DNA from: Bacilli bacterium
Lineage (GTDB): Bacteria > Bacillota_I > Bacilli_A > RF39 > UBA660
Direction of reading: 5' to 3'
NCBI GenBank assembly: GCA_017432825.1
Contig: JAFRIJ010000002.1
Span: 1-34,169 of the forward strand
DNA: 34,169 nt
Under the pieces are notes generated by a model. The model did not search any database, had not been told where the DNA came from, and was given only the letters and a program-made list of their open reading frames with translations. How positions within the stretch are numbered: the first letter of the stretch is position 1; each line of letters starts with the position of its first letter. Below are positions 1 through 7,266 of this stretch, one piece after another. Made by a program: the position numbers and the translations under genes.

Positions 1-130
1 AGCAGGAGCCCTGCACCTTGTCCTGCACGCAGCGGAAGCCCTCTTCATACGATCCGGACATGCTGATCAGGGAGGCGACCATCTCCGTCGGATTCACTTT
101 GTCGCCGGTCATTTCCGAAAAATGCGTCAA
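1..130 (-). pseudogene. Internal fragment of a PurF-like amidophosphoribosyltransferase (foreign DNA)
   Basis: The minus strand is open across the whole segment and reads HFSEMTGDKVNPTEMVASLI, then an EEGF..VQDKVQGS stretch. I recognise this pattern from the glutaminase half of short Firmicutes amidophosphoribosyltransferases (HF.EM.G..N.TE.VAS.I, EG...VQ..V.GS). Both protein ends are missing. Counted over bases 1-120 the GC content is 71/120 (59%), against roughly a quarter in everything that follows. The reading frame runs into the T-tract of the ttcA terminator with no boundary of its own. The likely explanation is an assembly or library chimera with DNA of another, GC-richer gut Firmicute. 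Family assignment is from memory and only moderately sure; the compositional break is certain. Confidence 0.55.
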
Positions 131-131
131 A

Positions 132-165
132 ATAAAAACAAAGCACTAAAAGGTGCTTTTTTTAT
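132..165 (-). terminator. Rho-independent terminator of the ttcA-like gene
   Basis: The 7-bp stem AAAGCAC/GTGCTTT (140-146 with 153-159) encloses a 6-nt loop. On the minus strand it is followed by GTTTTTATTTT. It begins right after the ttcA-like stop codon. Confidence 0.8.
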
Positions 166-992
166 TTGTTTTCATATTCATCTAAAAAACTTTTATATTC
201 TCTATTACATTTAGTTCCCAAAACACAATTTAAATTAATATTATCCATACTCTTAAAAATATTATTATCAACATTAGGATTATTAACCTTCATAGACTTA
301 ATAAGTTCCTTTACCTCTTCTCTTTTACTAACACTAATATCAATACTTGCGTTTTCAGTAAACTTACAAGCGCAATTAATAAAAGTTAAATTATTACTCT
401 TACACCAAGAAATAATATCATTCTCTTTTACTTTATATAAAGGTCTAATAAGTTCTAATCCAGAAAAATTATCACTATGAAGTTTAGGCATCATAGTCTT
501 AACCTCAGAACCATATAACATTGATAAAAGAGTTGTCTCAATAACATCATCAAAATGATGTCCTAAAGCTATCTTATTACACCCTAATTCCTGTGCTTTA
601 CTATACAAATATCCCCTTCTCATCCTAGCACATAAATAACAAGGGCTCTCCCCCGCAACCTTATCAGCAACTTCAAATATATCACTTTTAAATATTTCAA
701 TAGGTATATTAAGTATTTTAGCATTCTCTTTAATTAAATCTAAATTCATTTTATTATATCCAGGATCCATTACAACATACTTAACTTCTATAGGATATTT
801 TCCATGTCTTTCCAACTCCTGCATACATTTAGCCATCAAGAAGGAATCCTTGCCACCACTAATACAAACCATAATCTTATCATTTTCACTAATTAATTTA
901 TAATCTATAATAGCACTAATAAATTTACTCCATATTTCCTTACGAAATTTTTTTATAATACTTCTTTCAATTTCTTTATATCTTTCCAACAC
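162..992 (-). CDS. ttcA: TtcA-like tRNA 2-thiocytidine synthetase (PP-loop ATPase)
   Basis: This is a 276-aa N-type ATP pyrophosphatase. The PP-loop SGGKDS lies at residues 45-50, a CYLC pair at 118-121, GHHFDD at 144-149, and a third cysteine site NCAC at 207-209. The C-x2-C plus a distal Cys is the [4Fe-4S] pattern of the TtcA family, which adenylates and thiolates C32 of certain tRNAs; TilS lacks these cysteines. In Firmicutes the exact tRNA target of TtcA-like proteins is less certain. The start is GTG (992-990), 5 nt after a perfect AGGAGG; the next codon, TTG, is an alternative start with 8-nt spacing. It lies downstream of the zinc-ribbon gene on the same strand, with a weak hairpin between them. 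Confidence 0.85.
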   Translation of the reverse strand: MLERYKEIERSIIKKFRKEIWSKFISAIIDYKLISENDKIMVCISGGKDSFLMAKCMQELERHGKYPIEVKYVVMDPGYNKMNLDLIKENAKILNIPIEIFKSDIFEVADKVAGESPCYLCARMRRGYLYSKAQELGCNKIALGHHFDDVIETTLLSMLYGSEVKTMMPKLHSDNFSGLELIRPLYKVKENDIISWCKSNNLTFINCACKFTENASIDISVSKREEVKELIKSMKVNNPNVDNNIFKSMDNINLNCVLGTKCNREYKSFLDEYENK

Positions 993-1010
993 ACTTACCT
1001 CCTATAAAGA

Positions 1011-1030
1011 AAAAAACTAGATAAACTAGT
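1011..1030 (-). terminator. Weak terminator-like hairpin between the zinc-ribbon gene and ttcA
   Basis: A 5-bp stem ACTAG/CTAGT (1016-1030) with an ATAAA loop is followed on the minus strand by seven T residues. The stem is short, so termination may be partial, allowing read-through into ttcA. A TATAAT (minus strand, 1031-1036) overlaps the upstream stop codon and could give ttcA its own promoter. Confidence 0.45.
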
Positions 1031-1031
1031 A

Positions 1032-1856
1032 TTATACAGTATCTCCATTATTCTTTTTATCACTTAAAATAAAATTAATTTCCTTACTATCTTTAACATT
1101 AATAAGCTTTAATTTACCATCATCATAAAATCCATAATAAATACTATTCTCCTTATTACTCTCTTTACCATCTATAATATTTTTATTACAATTTAAAATT
1201 AATACATAAAACTCATCAATATCATAATCACTATCATCAAAACTAGACTTATCATTATATGGAATATCAAATTCTTTTAAATGCCTCACTATATAACTTA
1301 TAGCTTTAAAACCATTATAAACCTCATAATTACCATAAGAATAATTATTTTCATCCATATCATTATTCTTATACCAAAAATAACTACTATCTTCCCTTAA
1401 CAATAATAAAGAACCATCACTAGCTCTAAAATTTTTACCTGATAAAGATGTATCATCATCTATATCTCTACCATCATAAAATTCTTCAGAATCAAATCTA
1501 TCACTAAATCTATCAACATAGCTATCTATTCTATCTAATACATCATCAGAATTAGATACAAAAAGAAAACTAAAGAAAACTAAAGCACTTATAATTAAAG
1601 TAATTAAAATTGATAAAACTAAAGATACAACACCCAATATAACAACACCAGTATTACTCTTTCTTCCTTTAACAATTGCTACAATTGCACAAGGAATACT
1701 AACAAGAGGCATCCATAATGTCAATATAGCAATTACACCAAAAATAAGACCAGCATTAGAACTAGTTTTAACTTCTCCATTAGTTTTAGAATGTCCACAA
1801 TTAGGACAATAAATATCACTATCTTTTAATTTACTACCACATTTTTCACAATACAT
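1032..1856 (-). CDS. Zinc-ribbon membrane protein with DUF4190-like segment
   Basis: The protein starts MYCEKCGSKL..S..YCPNCG, a four-cysteine zinc ribbon within the first 25 residues. Two hydrophobic segments follow at about residues 35-65 and 70-100, separated by a short polar turn (KGRKSN), as in DUF4190-type zinc-ribbon proteins. The rest (about residues 105-274) is an acidic, Asp/Ser/Tyr-rich domain presumably outside the membrane. No enzymatic motif is seen. The start is the ATG at 1856, because GGAG lies 8 nt upstream; a GTG at 1865 overlaps that ribosome binding site and is not used here. It follows the 1875-2288 gene by 18 nt, so both are probably one transcript. Substrate and role are unknown. 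Confidence 0.7.
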   Translation of the reverse strand: MYCEKCGSKLKDSDIYCPNCGHSKTNGEVKTSSNAGLIFGVIAILTLWMPLVSIPCAIVAIVKGRKSNTGVVILGVVSLVLSILITLIISALVFFSFLFVSNSDDVLDRIDSYVDRFSDRFDSEEFYDGRDIDDDTSLSGKNFRASDGSLLLLREDSSYFWYKNNDMDENNYSYGNYEVYNGFKAISYIVRHLKEFDIPYNDKSSFDDSDYDIDEFYVLILNCNKNIIDGKESNKENSIYYGFYDDGKLKLINVKDSKEINFILSDKKNNGDTV

Positions 1857-1874
1857 ATATATCACTCCATTTCT

Positions 1875-2288
1875 TTATTCATACCCACGCCTACGAACTC
1901 TTTTCTTTCTAGGCAATATTTTTGATTTCATATAAGAATAATTTTCATAATCCTTTTTACCAATATCACTAACATCAATATAATTAGGTTTAATGTTTAA
2001 ATAGCCACAACTAGAATTAATATCTTCTAAATCTAGATCAAGAATACTAACAGGACTAACATAAGGAATTATTTTTCCCTCTTCATCCCTAACTAAAACA
2101 ACATCTCCACACAATATAGAAGCATCATTAATACTATTAAAACTCAACCTCTTTACATAAATATCTTTATTCTTCAAATAATAACACATCTCATTATGAG
2201 TAAGCTTATAATTACCATCATATATAATACCATAATAATTACTCATAAATTCCCAAATATTAACAATATACTTCTTACTAACCTTCAT
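1875..2288 (-). CDS. Unknown protein with strongly basic C-terminus
   Basis: This is a 137-aa protein that I do not recognise. It has no signal peptide or membrane segment. The middle is rich in Asn/Asp/Ile/Tyr, and the protein ends in the basic run PRKKRVRRRGYE, which could bind nucleic acid or phospholipid (inference). A segment reading DVVLVRDEEGKIIPYVSPVS resembles a small beta-hairpin. The start at 2288 is chosen because GGAGGG sits directly upstream; the frame stays open 13 codons further upstream but without a better site. It is the first gene of the transcript that includes the zinc-ribbon gene and possibly ttcA. Confidence 0.5.
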   Translation of the reverse strand: MKVSKKYIVNIWEFMSNYYGIIYDGNYKLTHNEMCYYLKNKDIYVKRLSFNSINDASILCGDVVLVRDEEGKIIPYVSPVSILDLDLEDINSSCGYLNIKPNYIDVSDIGKKDYENYSYMKSKILPRKKRVRRRGYE

Positions 2289-2305
2289 TATACCCTCCAA
2301 GTAAA

Positions 2306-2334
2306 ATAATACCACAATAAAATACATATGTAAA
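2306..2334 (-). promoter_or_regulatory. Promoter of the 2288-1032 operon
   Basis: On the minus strand, TTTACA (2334-2329) lies 17 nt upstream of TATTAT (2311-2306), with TGG just before the -10. It matches a housekeeping sigma promoter and sits about 18 nt upstream of the start at 2288. Confidence 0.6.
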
Positions 2335-2345
2335 GAAACTATCTT

Positions 2346-2825
2346 TTAATTATCTACTTTTATCATATCACTCATTCTTAAATGATATCCATTTTTTTCA
2401 TAAAACTTTATAGCAGATTCATTATAAGCAAAAACACCAATTAATATAGATAGACATCCTTGATCTTTTAAATATTCCTCCATTTTCTTAAATAATTTTT
2501 GTCCTATACCACATCCTCGATATTCCTTACTAACAACTAATTCACTTACTCTACCTCTTTTAGGAACTTTAAAATCATAATCATCTATTTTTTCATTATT
2601 AATGTATCCAACAATAAGACCTACTATTTTATTGTTTAATTCATATAACATTATTTTTCCCTTATAGCCATTTATTTCTTTCATAACCTTAGAAAAATAA
2701 TCATCCTTATATTCATAAGATATAACATTATACCCTTCTTTATCAATATTCATTATATATTCCTGCAATTCATATAACAAACCTTTTATATCATTATCAT
2801 ATTTTGAATTATATTCAACTATCAT
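2346..2825 (-). CDS. GNAT-family N-acetyltransferase
   Basis: This 159-aa protein has the GNAT fold signature. A beta4 strand, RVSELVVSKEYRG, is followed by the acetyl-CoA pyrophosphate loop RGCGIGQKLF (R-x-x-G-x-G), then the late motif NESAIKFYEKNGY. These cover about residues 92-150, and the length is normal for a single-domain GNAT. The acceptor cannot be deduced. It lies 13 nt after the AlkD-like gene and is the last gene of the RlmCD-AlkD-GNAT operon. Confidence 0.85.
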   Translation of the reverse strand: MIVEYNSKYDNDIKGLLYELQEYIMNIDKEGYNVISYEYKDDYFSKVMKEINGYKGKIMLYELNNKIVGLIVGYINNEKIDDYDFKVPKRGRVSELVVSKEYRGCGIGQKLFKKMEEYLKDQGCLSILIGVFAYNESAIKFYEKNGYHLRMSDMIKVDN

Positions 2826-2838
2826 CCCAATAACTCCT

Positions 2839-3519
2839 TTATTTCTTTTTAAAACTTCTTAAATATTCTTTTTGCTCTTCAGTAATACGATAACTTTCTA
2901 TAGCTTTTTGAATAGCTTTATTATGTGTCCATCTATCTAATTTATATTTTTCAATAAATGGTATTGTTGCATTATATTGTTTTGTTAAAGCAGTTGCAAA
3001 ATACCATGCTCTCATCATATTTACATAATATTCTTTTGATTTAATACCTGAAACCATTTTCAAATAATCTATTTTAAAATAATCATCTAAATAATGTTGC
3101 ATAAGCATACCAATTCCAAAACGAATAGTATATATTTCATTAGATTTAATCCATAATCTAATTTGATCTAATAATTCTTCACGATGTTTCTTAAATACCT
3201 TAGGTGACATTTGATCACATGTTGCCCAATTATCTACATATGGTAAAAATTTATTAATATAAAATACACATTCATCATAAGATTTAATTTCTGAAATAAT
3301 AAAAGCATGTAGCTGATTCTCATCAAAATACTTATGAGGTAATTCTTCTAAAAAAGACAAATAATTATTATTTTTAATCAAAATCTTTGCATAACTTCTA
3401 AGTTCTGGAGTACGAATACCTATTATACTATCTATATCTACAGTTGGAATTAATTTAGCTTGAAAATCTCTATATTTTATATCTTGTAATTTAAACAAAT
3501 CATCTTTAATATTATTCAT
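2839..3519 (-). CDS. AlkD-like DNA alkylation repair protein (HEAT-like repeats)
   Basis: This 226-aa protein is all-helical and matches the DNA alkylation repair (AlkD/AlkC) family. The recognisable pieces are IGIRTPELR near residue 34, VDNWATCDQM at 95-104, and the terminal WTHNKAIQKAIESYRI. W98, D102, R133 and W172 keep nearly the same spacing as the catalytic and lesion-recognition Trp/Asp/Arg/Trp of Bacillus cereus AlkD. It should excise N3/N7-alkylated purines without flipping the base out. Its ATG overlaps the end of the methyltransferase gene by 8 nt, so translation is likely coupled. Confidence 0.85.
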   Translation of the reverse strand: MNNIKDDLFKLQDIKYRDFQAKLIPTVDIDSIIGIRTPELRSYAKILIKNNNYLSFLEELPHKYFDENQLHAFIISEIKSYDECVFYINKFLPYVDNWATCDQMSPKVFKKHREELLDQIRLWIKSNEIYTIRFGIGMLMQHYLDDYFKIDYLKMVSGIKSKEYYVNMMRAWYFATALTKQYNATIPFIEKYKLDRWTHNKAIQKAIESYRITEEQKEYLRSFKKK

Positions 3520-4711
3520 CCTTACTAACCTTTCTTTTCAATAAAACAACATTTTCCACATGATAAGTATTTGGAAACATATCAAATAAAGTAATATCTT
3601 CTAAATAATATTTAGAACTAAGATCATTAACATCTCTAACCAAAGTCATAGGATCACATGATACATAAATAATAGTATTACTACCAATATCTAATAAAAT
3701 ATTTTTAGTCTTATTACTTAATCCTGCTCTAGGCGGATCAACTATAATAGAATCAAAATAATCATGACTATTAATAATATCTTCAACATCTCCACATTCA
3801 AAAGAAATATTCTTAATATTATTTATATCTTTATTCCTATTAGCATCCATAATAGCACTATTATTTATTTCAACGCCAAGAATACTCTTACATTTATCTG
3901 AAACATATATTCCTATACTTCCAGTACCACAATATAAATCCATAATATTACCACTAACAGGTAAATATTCATATATTTTATTATATAATCTCAAAACTTG
4001 TTCATTATTAATTTGAAAAAAAGATTTATTTGATACATTAAAAGAATAATTACCAATATTAGTTACTATATTATCACTTCCATAAACAAGATTATTATTA
4101 ACATAAATAGAATCTACATATTCTTTTAAATTATCTATATTCTTAATTTCTCCATCAAACAAAACCATAGCATTATTTTTATCAGAAATCCTAATAGTAA
4201 CACTCTTAACTAAAGATAAATCAACTTTATCATTAATAACCCCAATAATAGAATTAATCTTATCATTAACAAGTAAACAATTATCTATATCAATAACATC
4301 ATGACTATGATATTTATATAAACCCAACTTACCATCTTTAACTTCTAAAGTAATTTTATTACGATAATTAAACTGACTACTACCTACTATTTCTGGATTA
4401 ATATCAATATTAGCATATTTTTTAAACATATTAATAACTTTATTTTTTTTATATTTAAGTTGCTCTTCATAATTAATATGCATTAATTGACAACCACCAC
4501 AAACATCATAATATGGACAATTAACATCACATCTAATAATACCATTATGAATAATTTCAAAGTCATTAGCAATCATATATTTTTTATAATTAGTAGCATC
4601 TTTAACCAATACAGTATCACCGGGACAAGTTTTAGGTATAAATATAACTTTATTATCCACTTTCCCAATACCTTCACCAGTATCACTTAATCTATTTATA
4701 TCAATAATCAT
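3512..4711 (-). CDS. TrmA/RumA-family rRNA (uracil-5-)-methyltransferase, RlmCD-like
   Basis: An N-terminal TRAM domain (about residues 1-55) is followed by a [4Fe-4S] cysteine cluster (C61, C65, C71, C74), then a Rossmann methyltransferase domain. The domain contains SFFQIN, DLYCGTGSIG (SAM binding), DPPRAGL, and VSCDPMTLVRD with the catalytic Cys that attacks C6 of uracil. The family makes m5U in 23S rRNA; in Bacillus a single enzyme, RlmCD, makes both 23S m5U sites, so the exact position here is inferred. The start is the ATG at 4711: the upstream GTG codons at 4723 and 4720 are part of its GTGGTGAT ribosome binding site. A TGATATACT (-10 with TGn) lies upstream. It is first in a three-gene operon. 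Confidence 0.9.
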   Translation of the reverse strand: MIIDINRLSDTGEGIGKVDNKVIFIPKTCPGDTVLVKDATNYKKYMIANDFEIIHNGIIRCDVNCPYYDVCGGCQLMHINYEEQLKYKKNKVINMFKKYANIDINPEIVGSSQFNYRNKITLEVKDGKLGLYKYHSHDVIDIDNCLLVNDKINSIIGVINDKVDLSLVKSVTIRISDKNNAMVLFDGEIKNIDNLKEYVDSIYVNNNLVYGSDNIVTNIGNYSFNVSNKSFFQINNEQVLRLYNKIYEYLPVSGNIMDLYCGTGSIGIYVSDKCKSILGVEINNSAIMDANRNKDINNIKNISFECGDVEDIINSHDYFDSIIVDPPRAGLSNKTKNILLDIGSNTIIYVSCDPMTLVRDVNDLSSKYYLEDITLFDMFPNTYHVENVVLLKRKVSKDE

Positions 4712-4745
4712 AATAATCACCACAAATTAAGTATATCAAAAAATT

Positions 4746-4774
4746 ATATATTTTTACAGCACATAACATAAAAT
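4746..4774 (+). promoter_or_regulatory. Sigma-E-like promoter of the YutH-like gene
   Basis: ATATT (4748-4752) and CATAAAAT (4767-4774) are separated by 14 nt. The known Bacillus sigma-E consensus is KMATATT-N14-CATACAnT, so the spacing is right and most positions match. The transcript would start almost at the ribosome binding site (AGGTGAT, 4781-4787). In such AT-rich DNA a chance match is possible. Confidence 0.4.
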
Positions 4775-4790
4775 TTAATGAGGTGATTTC

Positions 4791-5717
4791 TTGAAAGATA
4801 TTATAAATTATTATTACAATTTAAACCCTAAACAAATAAGCAAAGTATTTAATTACTACTACTTTTATATAAATAACGAATTATACTATTTTTTAATATA
4901 TAATAGAAAAATAGAAGATATTAATGCAATATACGAATATAATCAAAAAATGAAAAATAATAATATTCTAGTAAACGAAATAATAATTAATAAAGACAAC
5001 AATATCTTAACATACATTAGTGATACACCATATATATTAATGAAAGTATTAATAAATATAAATAAGCCAATAAACTTACCAGAAATAAATTATATATCAA
5101 GTATAAATATACCTTACCCAAACAATTTAATGAGATCTAATTGGGCTAATCTATGGATGAAAAAAATAGATTACTTAGAATATCATCAAGAACAAAATAA
5201 AAGAAAATATCCCATACTAAGTCAAAGTTTTAATTATTTTGTAGGTTTAACAGAAAATGCCATAACATACTTAAACGAAACAACAAACAATATATCTTTA
5301 GAAAAAATAGACATAGGTGTAACATCACATAATTACCTAAATAATACAATAGAATCATTATATAACCCACTAAATATAATAATAGATCATAAATCCAGAG
5401 ATTTAGCAGAATATATAAAATTATCATTCTTTAATGATAACTATAATATTTTTGAAGAATTAGATGAATATTTTAAACATAATTATTATTCAAAATATGG
5501 AATAAGTCTCTTAATAGCAAGAATACTCTATCCTAGTTTTTATTTTGATACATATGATAAAATCATAAATAAAAAAGAAAATGAATCATCAATACTAAAA
5601 ATAACATCTAGAATAACAGAATATGAAAAATACTTACAAGATATATTTAATTATTTTTATAAATATTACAATATAAAAGAAATAAATTGGTTAAAAAAAG
5701 AAGTTAATTTTCATTAA
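4791..5717 (+). CDS. YutH/CotS-like spore-associated kinase-fold protein
   Basis: This 308-aa protein looks like a degenerate aminoglycoside-phosphotransferase/CotS-type kinase fold. An N-terminal lobe has hydrophobic strands. A catalytic-loop-like DIGVTSHNYLNN (about residue 175) has no HGD triad. A LNIIIDHKSRDLAEYIKLSF segment resembles the metal-binding IDxxxxxxDLA region. CotS-family proteins, including Bacillus YutH, are spore-coat associated. The neighbour is a YutI-like NifU gene, and in Bacillus yutH and yutI also lie near one another, which supports YutH; the link remains tentative. The start is TTG at 4791, preceded by GAGGTGAT. The 3' end overlaps the convergent NifU-like gene by 14 nt. 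Confidence 0.5.
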   Translation: MKDIINYYYNLNPKQISKVFNYYYFYINNELYYFLIYNRKIEDINAIYEYNQKMKNNNILVNEIIINKDNNILTYISDTPYILMKVLININKPINLPEINYISSINIPYPNNLMRSNWANLWMKKIDYLEYHQEQNKRKYPILSQSFNYFVGLTENAITYLNETTNNISLEKIDIGVTSHNYLNNTIESLYNPLNIIIDHKSRDLAEYIKLSFFNDNYNIFEELDEYFKHNYYSKYGISLLIARILYPSFYFDTYDKIINKKENESSILKITSRITEYEKYLQDIFNYFYKYYNIKEINWLKKEVNFH

Positions 5718-5940
5718 CTACTTTTATAACTTCAGGTATTTCATTAATTAAAGCGGCTTCAATACCATCTTCTAATGTAACATTCGCTATAGCACAATTA
5801 GAACAAGCTCCAACCATCGAAACATATACAACACCATTTTCATATCTATTAAATTTAACGTCACCACCATCATTTTGTAAATATGGTCTTATATTATCAA
5901 TTACCTCATTTATTTTTTTTATAATTTCTTCTTCTCTCAT
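5704..5940 (-). CDS. yutI: NifU C-terminal-domain iron-sulfur protein (YutI/NfuA-like)
   Basis: This 78-aa stand-alone NifU C-terminal domain contains IRPYLQNDGGDVKF and GACSNCAIANVTLEDGIEAAL. The C-x-x-C (CSNC) is the ligand pair by which the family binds a transient [4Fe-4S] cluster between two subunits and hands it to apoproteins. Length and motif order are normal. It probably works with the SUF system, of which sufU is seen at the right end of the window. The ribosome binding site is GGTGAT. A TTGTTT-N17-TATAAT promoter (5984 down to 5956) lies upstream and diverges from the S1-domain gene. Confidence 0.88.
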   Translation of the reverse strand: MREEEIIKKINEVIDNIRPYLQNDGGDVKFNRYENGVVYVSMVGACSNCAIANVTLEDGIEAALINEIPEVIKVVNEN

Positions 5941-6011
5941 AATATCACCAACTTAATTATATATGGAAATTAACTAAAAAACAACTAAAACTTTCTATTT
6001 TTAGCTCTTTA

Positions 6012-6020
6012 TGATATAAT
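6012..6020 (+). promoter_or_regulatory. Extended -10 promoter of the S1-domain gene
   Basis: TGATATAAT is a perfect extended -10 (TGnTATAAT). No good -35 is visible (TTTCTA at 5992 is the best candidate, 17 nt away). The expected transcript start falls about 13 nt before the ATG at 6040. Confidence 0.65.
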
Positions 6021-6039
6021 ATCACCAGTGGTGAGTATT

Positions 6040-6399
6040 ATGAACAATATAAAAGAAAATGATATAATAAAAGTTAAAATAACTGGAATAAAAAAATATG
6101 GAGCATTTGCAACTTTAGATGATGACTATAATGGATTAATTCATATATCAGAAATATCATATGGATTTGTAAAAAATATAAATGATTTCCTAAATATTGG
6201 AGATAATATATATGCAGAAGTAGTAAATATAGATAATGAAAACAAACAAATAAAATTAAGTATTAAAGACATAGATTATAAAAATGATGGTGAAAAGCTA
6301 AAAAGGATAGCTGAAACAAAAAATGGATTTACACCCTTAAAAGAAAACCTAGAACCATGGATAAATGCAAAAATTAAAGAAATAACTGACAATTTTTAA
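6040..6399 (+). CDS. S1 RNA-binding domain protein (YugI/CvfD-like)
   Basis: This 119-aa protein has one S1 (OB-fold) domain at about residues 8-75, containing VKITGIKKYGAFATLDDDYNG, LIHISEIS, and a final IKLSIKDID strand. A short charged C-terminal tail follows, as in the general stress protein 13/YugI/CvfD group, which binds RNA or ribosomes and affects translation. The start is the ATG at 6040. The GTG codons at 6028 and 6031 belong to the GGTGAG ribosome binding site. It lies directly upstream of the tRNA cluster but has no visible terminator, so some transcription may run into the tRNAs. Confidence 0.8.
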   Translation: MNNIKENDIIKVKITGIKKYGAFATLDDDYNGLIHISEISYGFVKNINDFLNIGDNIYAEVVNIDNENKQIKLSIKDIDYKNDGEKLKRIAETKNGFTPLKENLEPWINAKIKEITDNF

Positions 6400-6416
6400 A
6401 AAAAGCAACAATTTAC

Positions 6417-6446
6417 TTGACAAACTATGGCCCAAAATGGTATATT
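6417..6446 (+). promoter_or_regulatory. Promoter of the tRNA cluster
   Basis: A perfect TTGACA (6417-6422) lies 18 nt from TATATT (6441-6446), which is preceded by TGG (extended -10). It is 22 nt upstream of the first tRNA gene. Confidence 0.75.
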
Positions 6447-6467
6447 ATTAACTGTTAAGCGGATTAC

Positions 6468-6544
6468 GGGCGATTAGCTCAGTTGGTTAGAGCACCTGCC
6501 TTACAAGCAGGGGGTCATAGGTTCGAGTCCTATATCGCCCACCA
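6468..6544 (+). tRNA. tRNA-Val (anticodon TAC)
   Basis: The acceptor GGGCGAT pairs with ATCGCCC. The anticodon stem CCTGC/GCAGG closes the loop CTTACAA, giving anticodon TAC. The T-loop GTTCGAGTC and an encoded CCA are present. Confidence 0.97.
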
Positions 6545-6553
6545 TTATATAGT

Positions 6554-6629
<76 letters not shown>

Positions 6630-6675
6630 TATTTTTTTTGGAAGGGTAGCGAAGTGGCTAAACGCGGCAGACTGT

Positions 6676-7266
6676 AGACCTTAATCGGAGGACTTATATA
6701 AAATACACTAACAAAACTATTGGGAATGCAAGTCTTGGAACAGCAATTGGTTATTTTACCAATATAGGCTATACAGTATCAATTCCTTTAAATGATACAC
6801 AAGACTATGATTTGCTAGTAGATTTTGATGGAAGTATTAAAAAAGTTCAGGTCAAAGGAACTTCATTTAAGACTAACTATGGTATTTATCAAGTAAGTTT
6901 AAAAAGTTCTGGAGGAACAAAAGGAAAAATATATAAAACCATTAAAAATACTGATATTGATTTAGTATTTATTGCGACAAGCGATGGTAAAATGTATTTA
7001 ATCCCTAAAAATAAAATTAAAAACTCTAGCTCCATTAATTTAAATGAAGATTACAACGAATACCGATTATAAAATTGCACCTTTATATAGCAATATATAA
7101 AGTGGACACTGCTAATTCGGGGAATGCTAAGTCAATTTTGATATGTTAATCCCGAGCTAAAGATTTAATCTTGAGTGTAGAGACTTTACACAGTGCATCT
7201 CTATGAGATGAAGAGAAAGTCCAGACTACAAATACTTTAAGTAGCAATGAAAATTGTAGTAGTAGG
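6676..7266 (+). mobile_element. Group I intron (IA-like) in the tRNA-Tyr anticodon, with homing endonuclease gene
   Basis: This 591-nt insertion has a recognisable group I core 3' of the ORF. P2 is a 9-bp hairpin (7081-7089/7094-7102) capped by the GNRA tetraloop GCAA. P3 pairs CACTG (7107-7111) with CAGTG (7191-7195). P and Q elements ATTCGGGGAA and ATCCCGAGCTAAA pair through CGGG/CCCG. The R element TGTAGAGACTTT (7176-7187) and S element AAGAGAAAGTCC (7211-7222) pair as P7 (GACTTT/AAAGTC). P8 is CATCTC/GAGATG (7196-7201/7205-7210). A P9 hairpin CTAC/GTAG follows, and the last base is G7266. The candidate guide UUGCA (7075-7079) pairs with UGU|AG across the 5' splice site and places a G opposite U35. 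This puts the whole ORF in the P1 loop. The core strongly resembles T-even phage group IA introns. Confidence 0.9.
6698..7072 (+). CDS. Intron-encoded PD-(D/E)XK homing endonuclease (I-Ssp6803I-like)
   Basis: The frame encodes about 124 residues: KYTNKTIGNASLGTAIGYF, NIGYTVSIPL, DTQDYDLLVDFDG, VQVKGTS and a C-terminal IDLVFIATSDGKMYLIP. The DYD and QVK pieces are the PD-(D/E)XK active site with Q in place of the first acid, as I recall for the I-Ssp6803I family of tRNA-intron nucleases. No ATG, GTG or TTG precedes the conserved N-terminus; the only TTG (6812) would cut off the first third and part of the active site. A perfect GGAGG (6687-6691) lies 6 nt before an ATA codon at 6698, so initiation at AUA is inferred. 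It presumably cleaves intronless tRNA-Tyr genes to spread the intron. Confidence 0.8.
   Translation: MKYTNKTIGNASLGTAIGYFTNIGYTVSIPLNDTQDYDLLVDFDGSIKKVQVKGTSFKTNYGIYQVSLKSSGGTKGKIYKTIKNTDIDLVFIATSDGKMYLIPKNKIKNSSSINLNEDYNEYRL

Noticed and set aside
6812-7072. An 86-aa version of the intron endonuclease starting at TTG
   Set aside because: It has no ribosome binding site and loses conserved residues encoded from 6698, including the first active-site Asp region.
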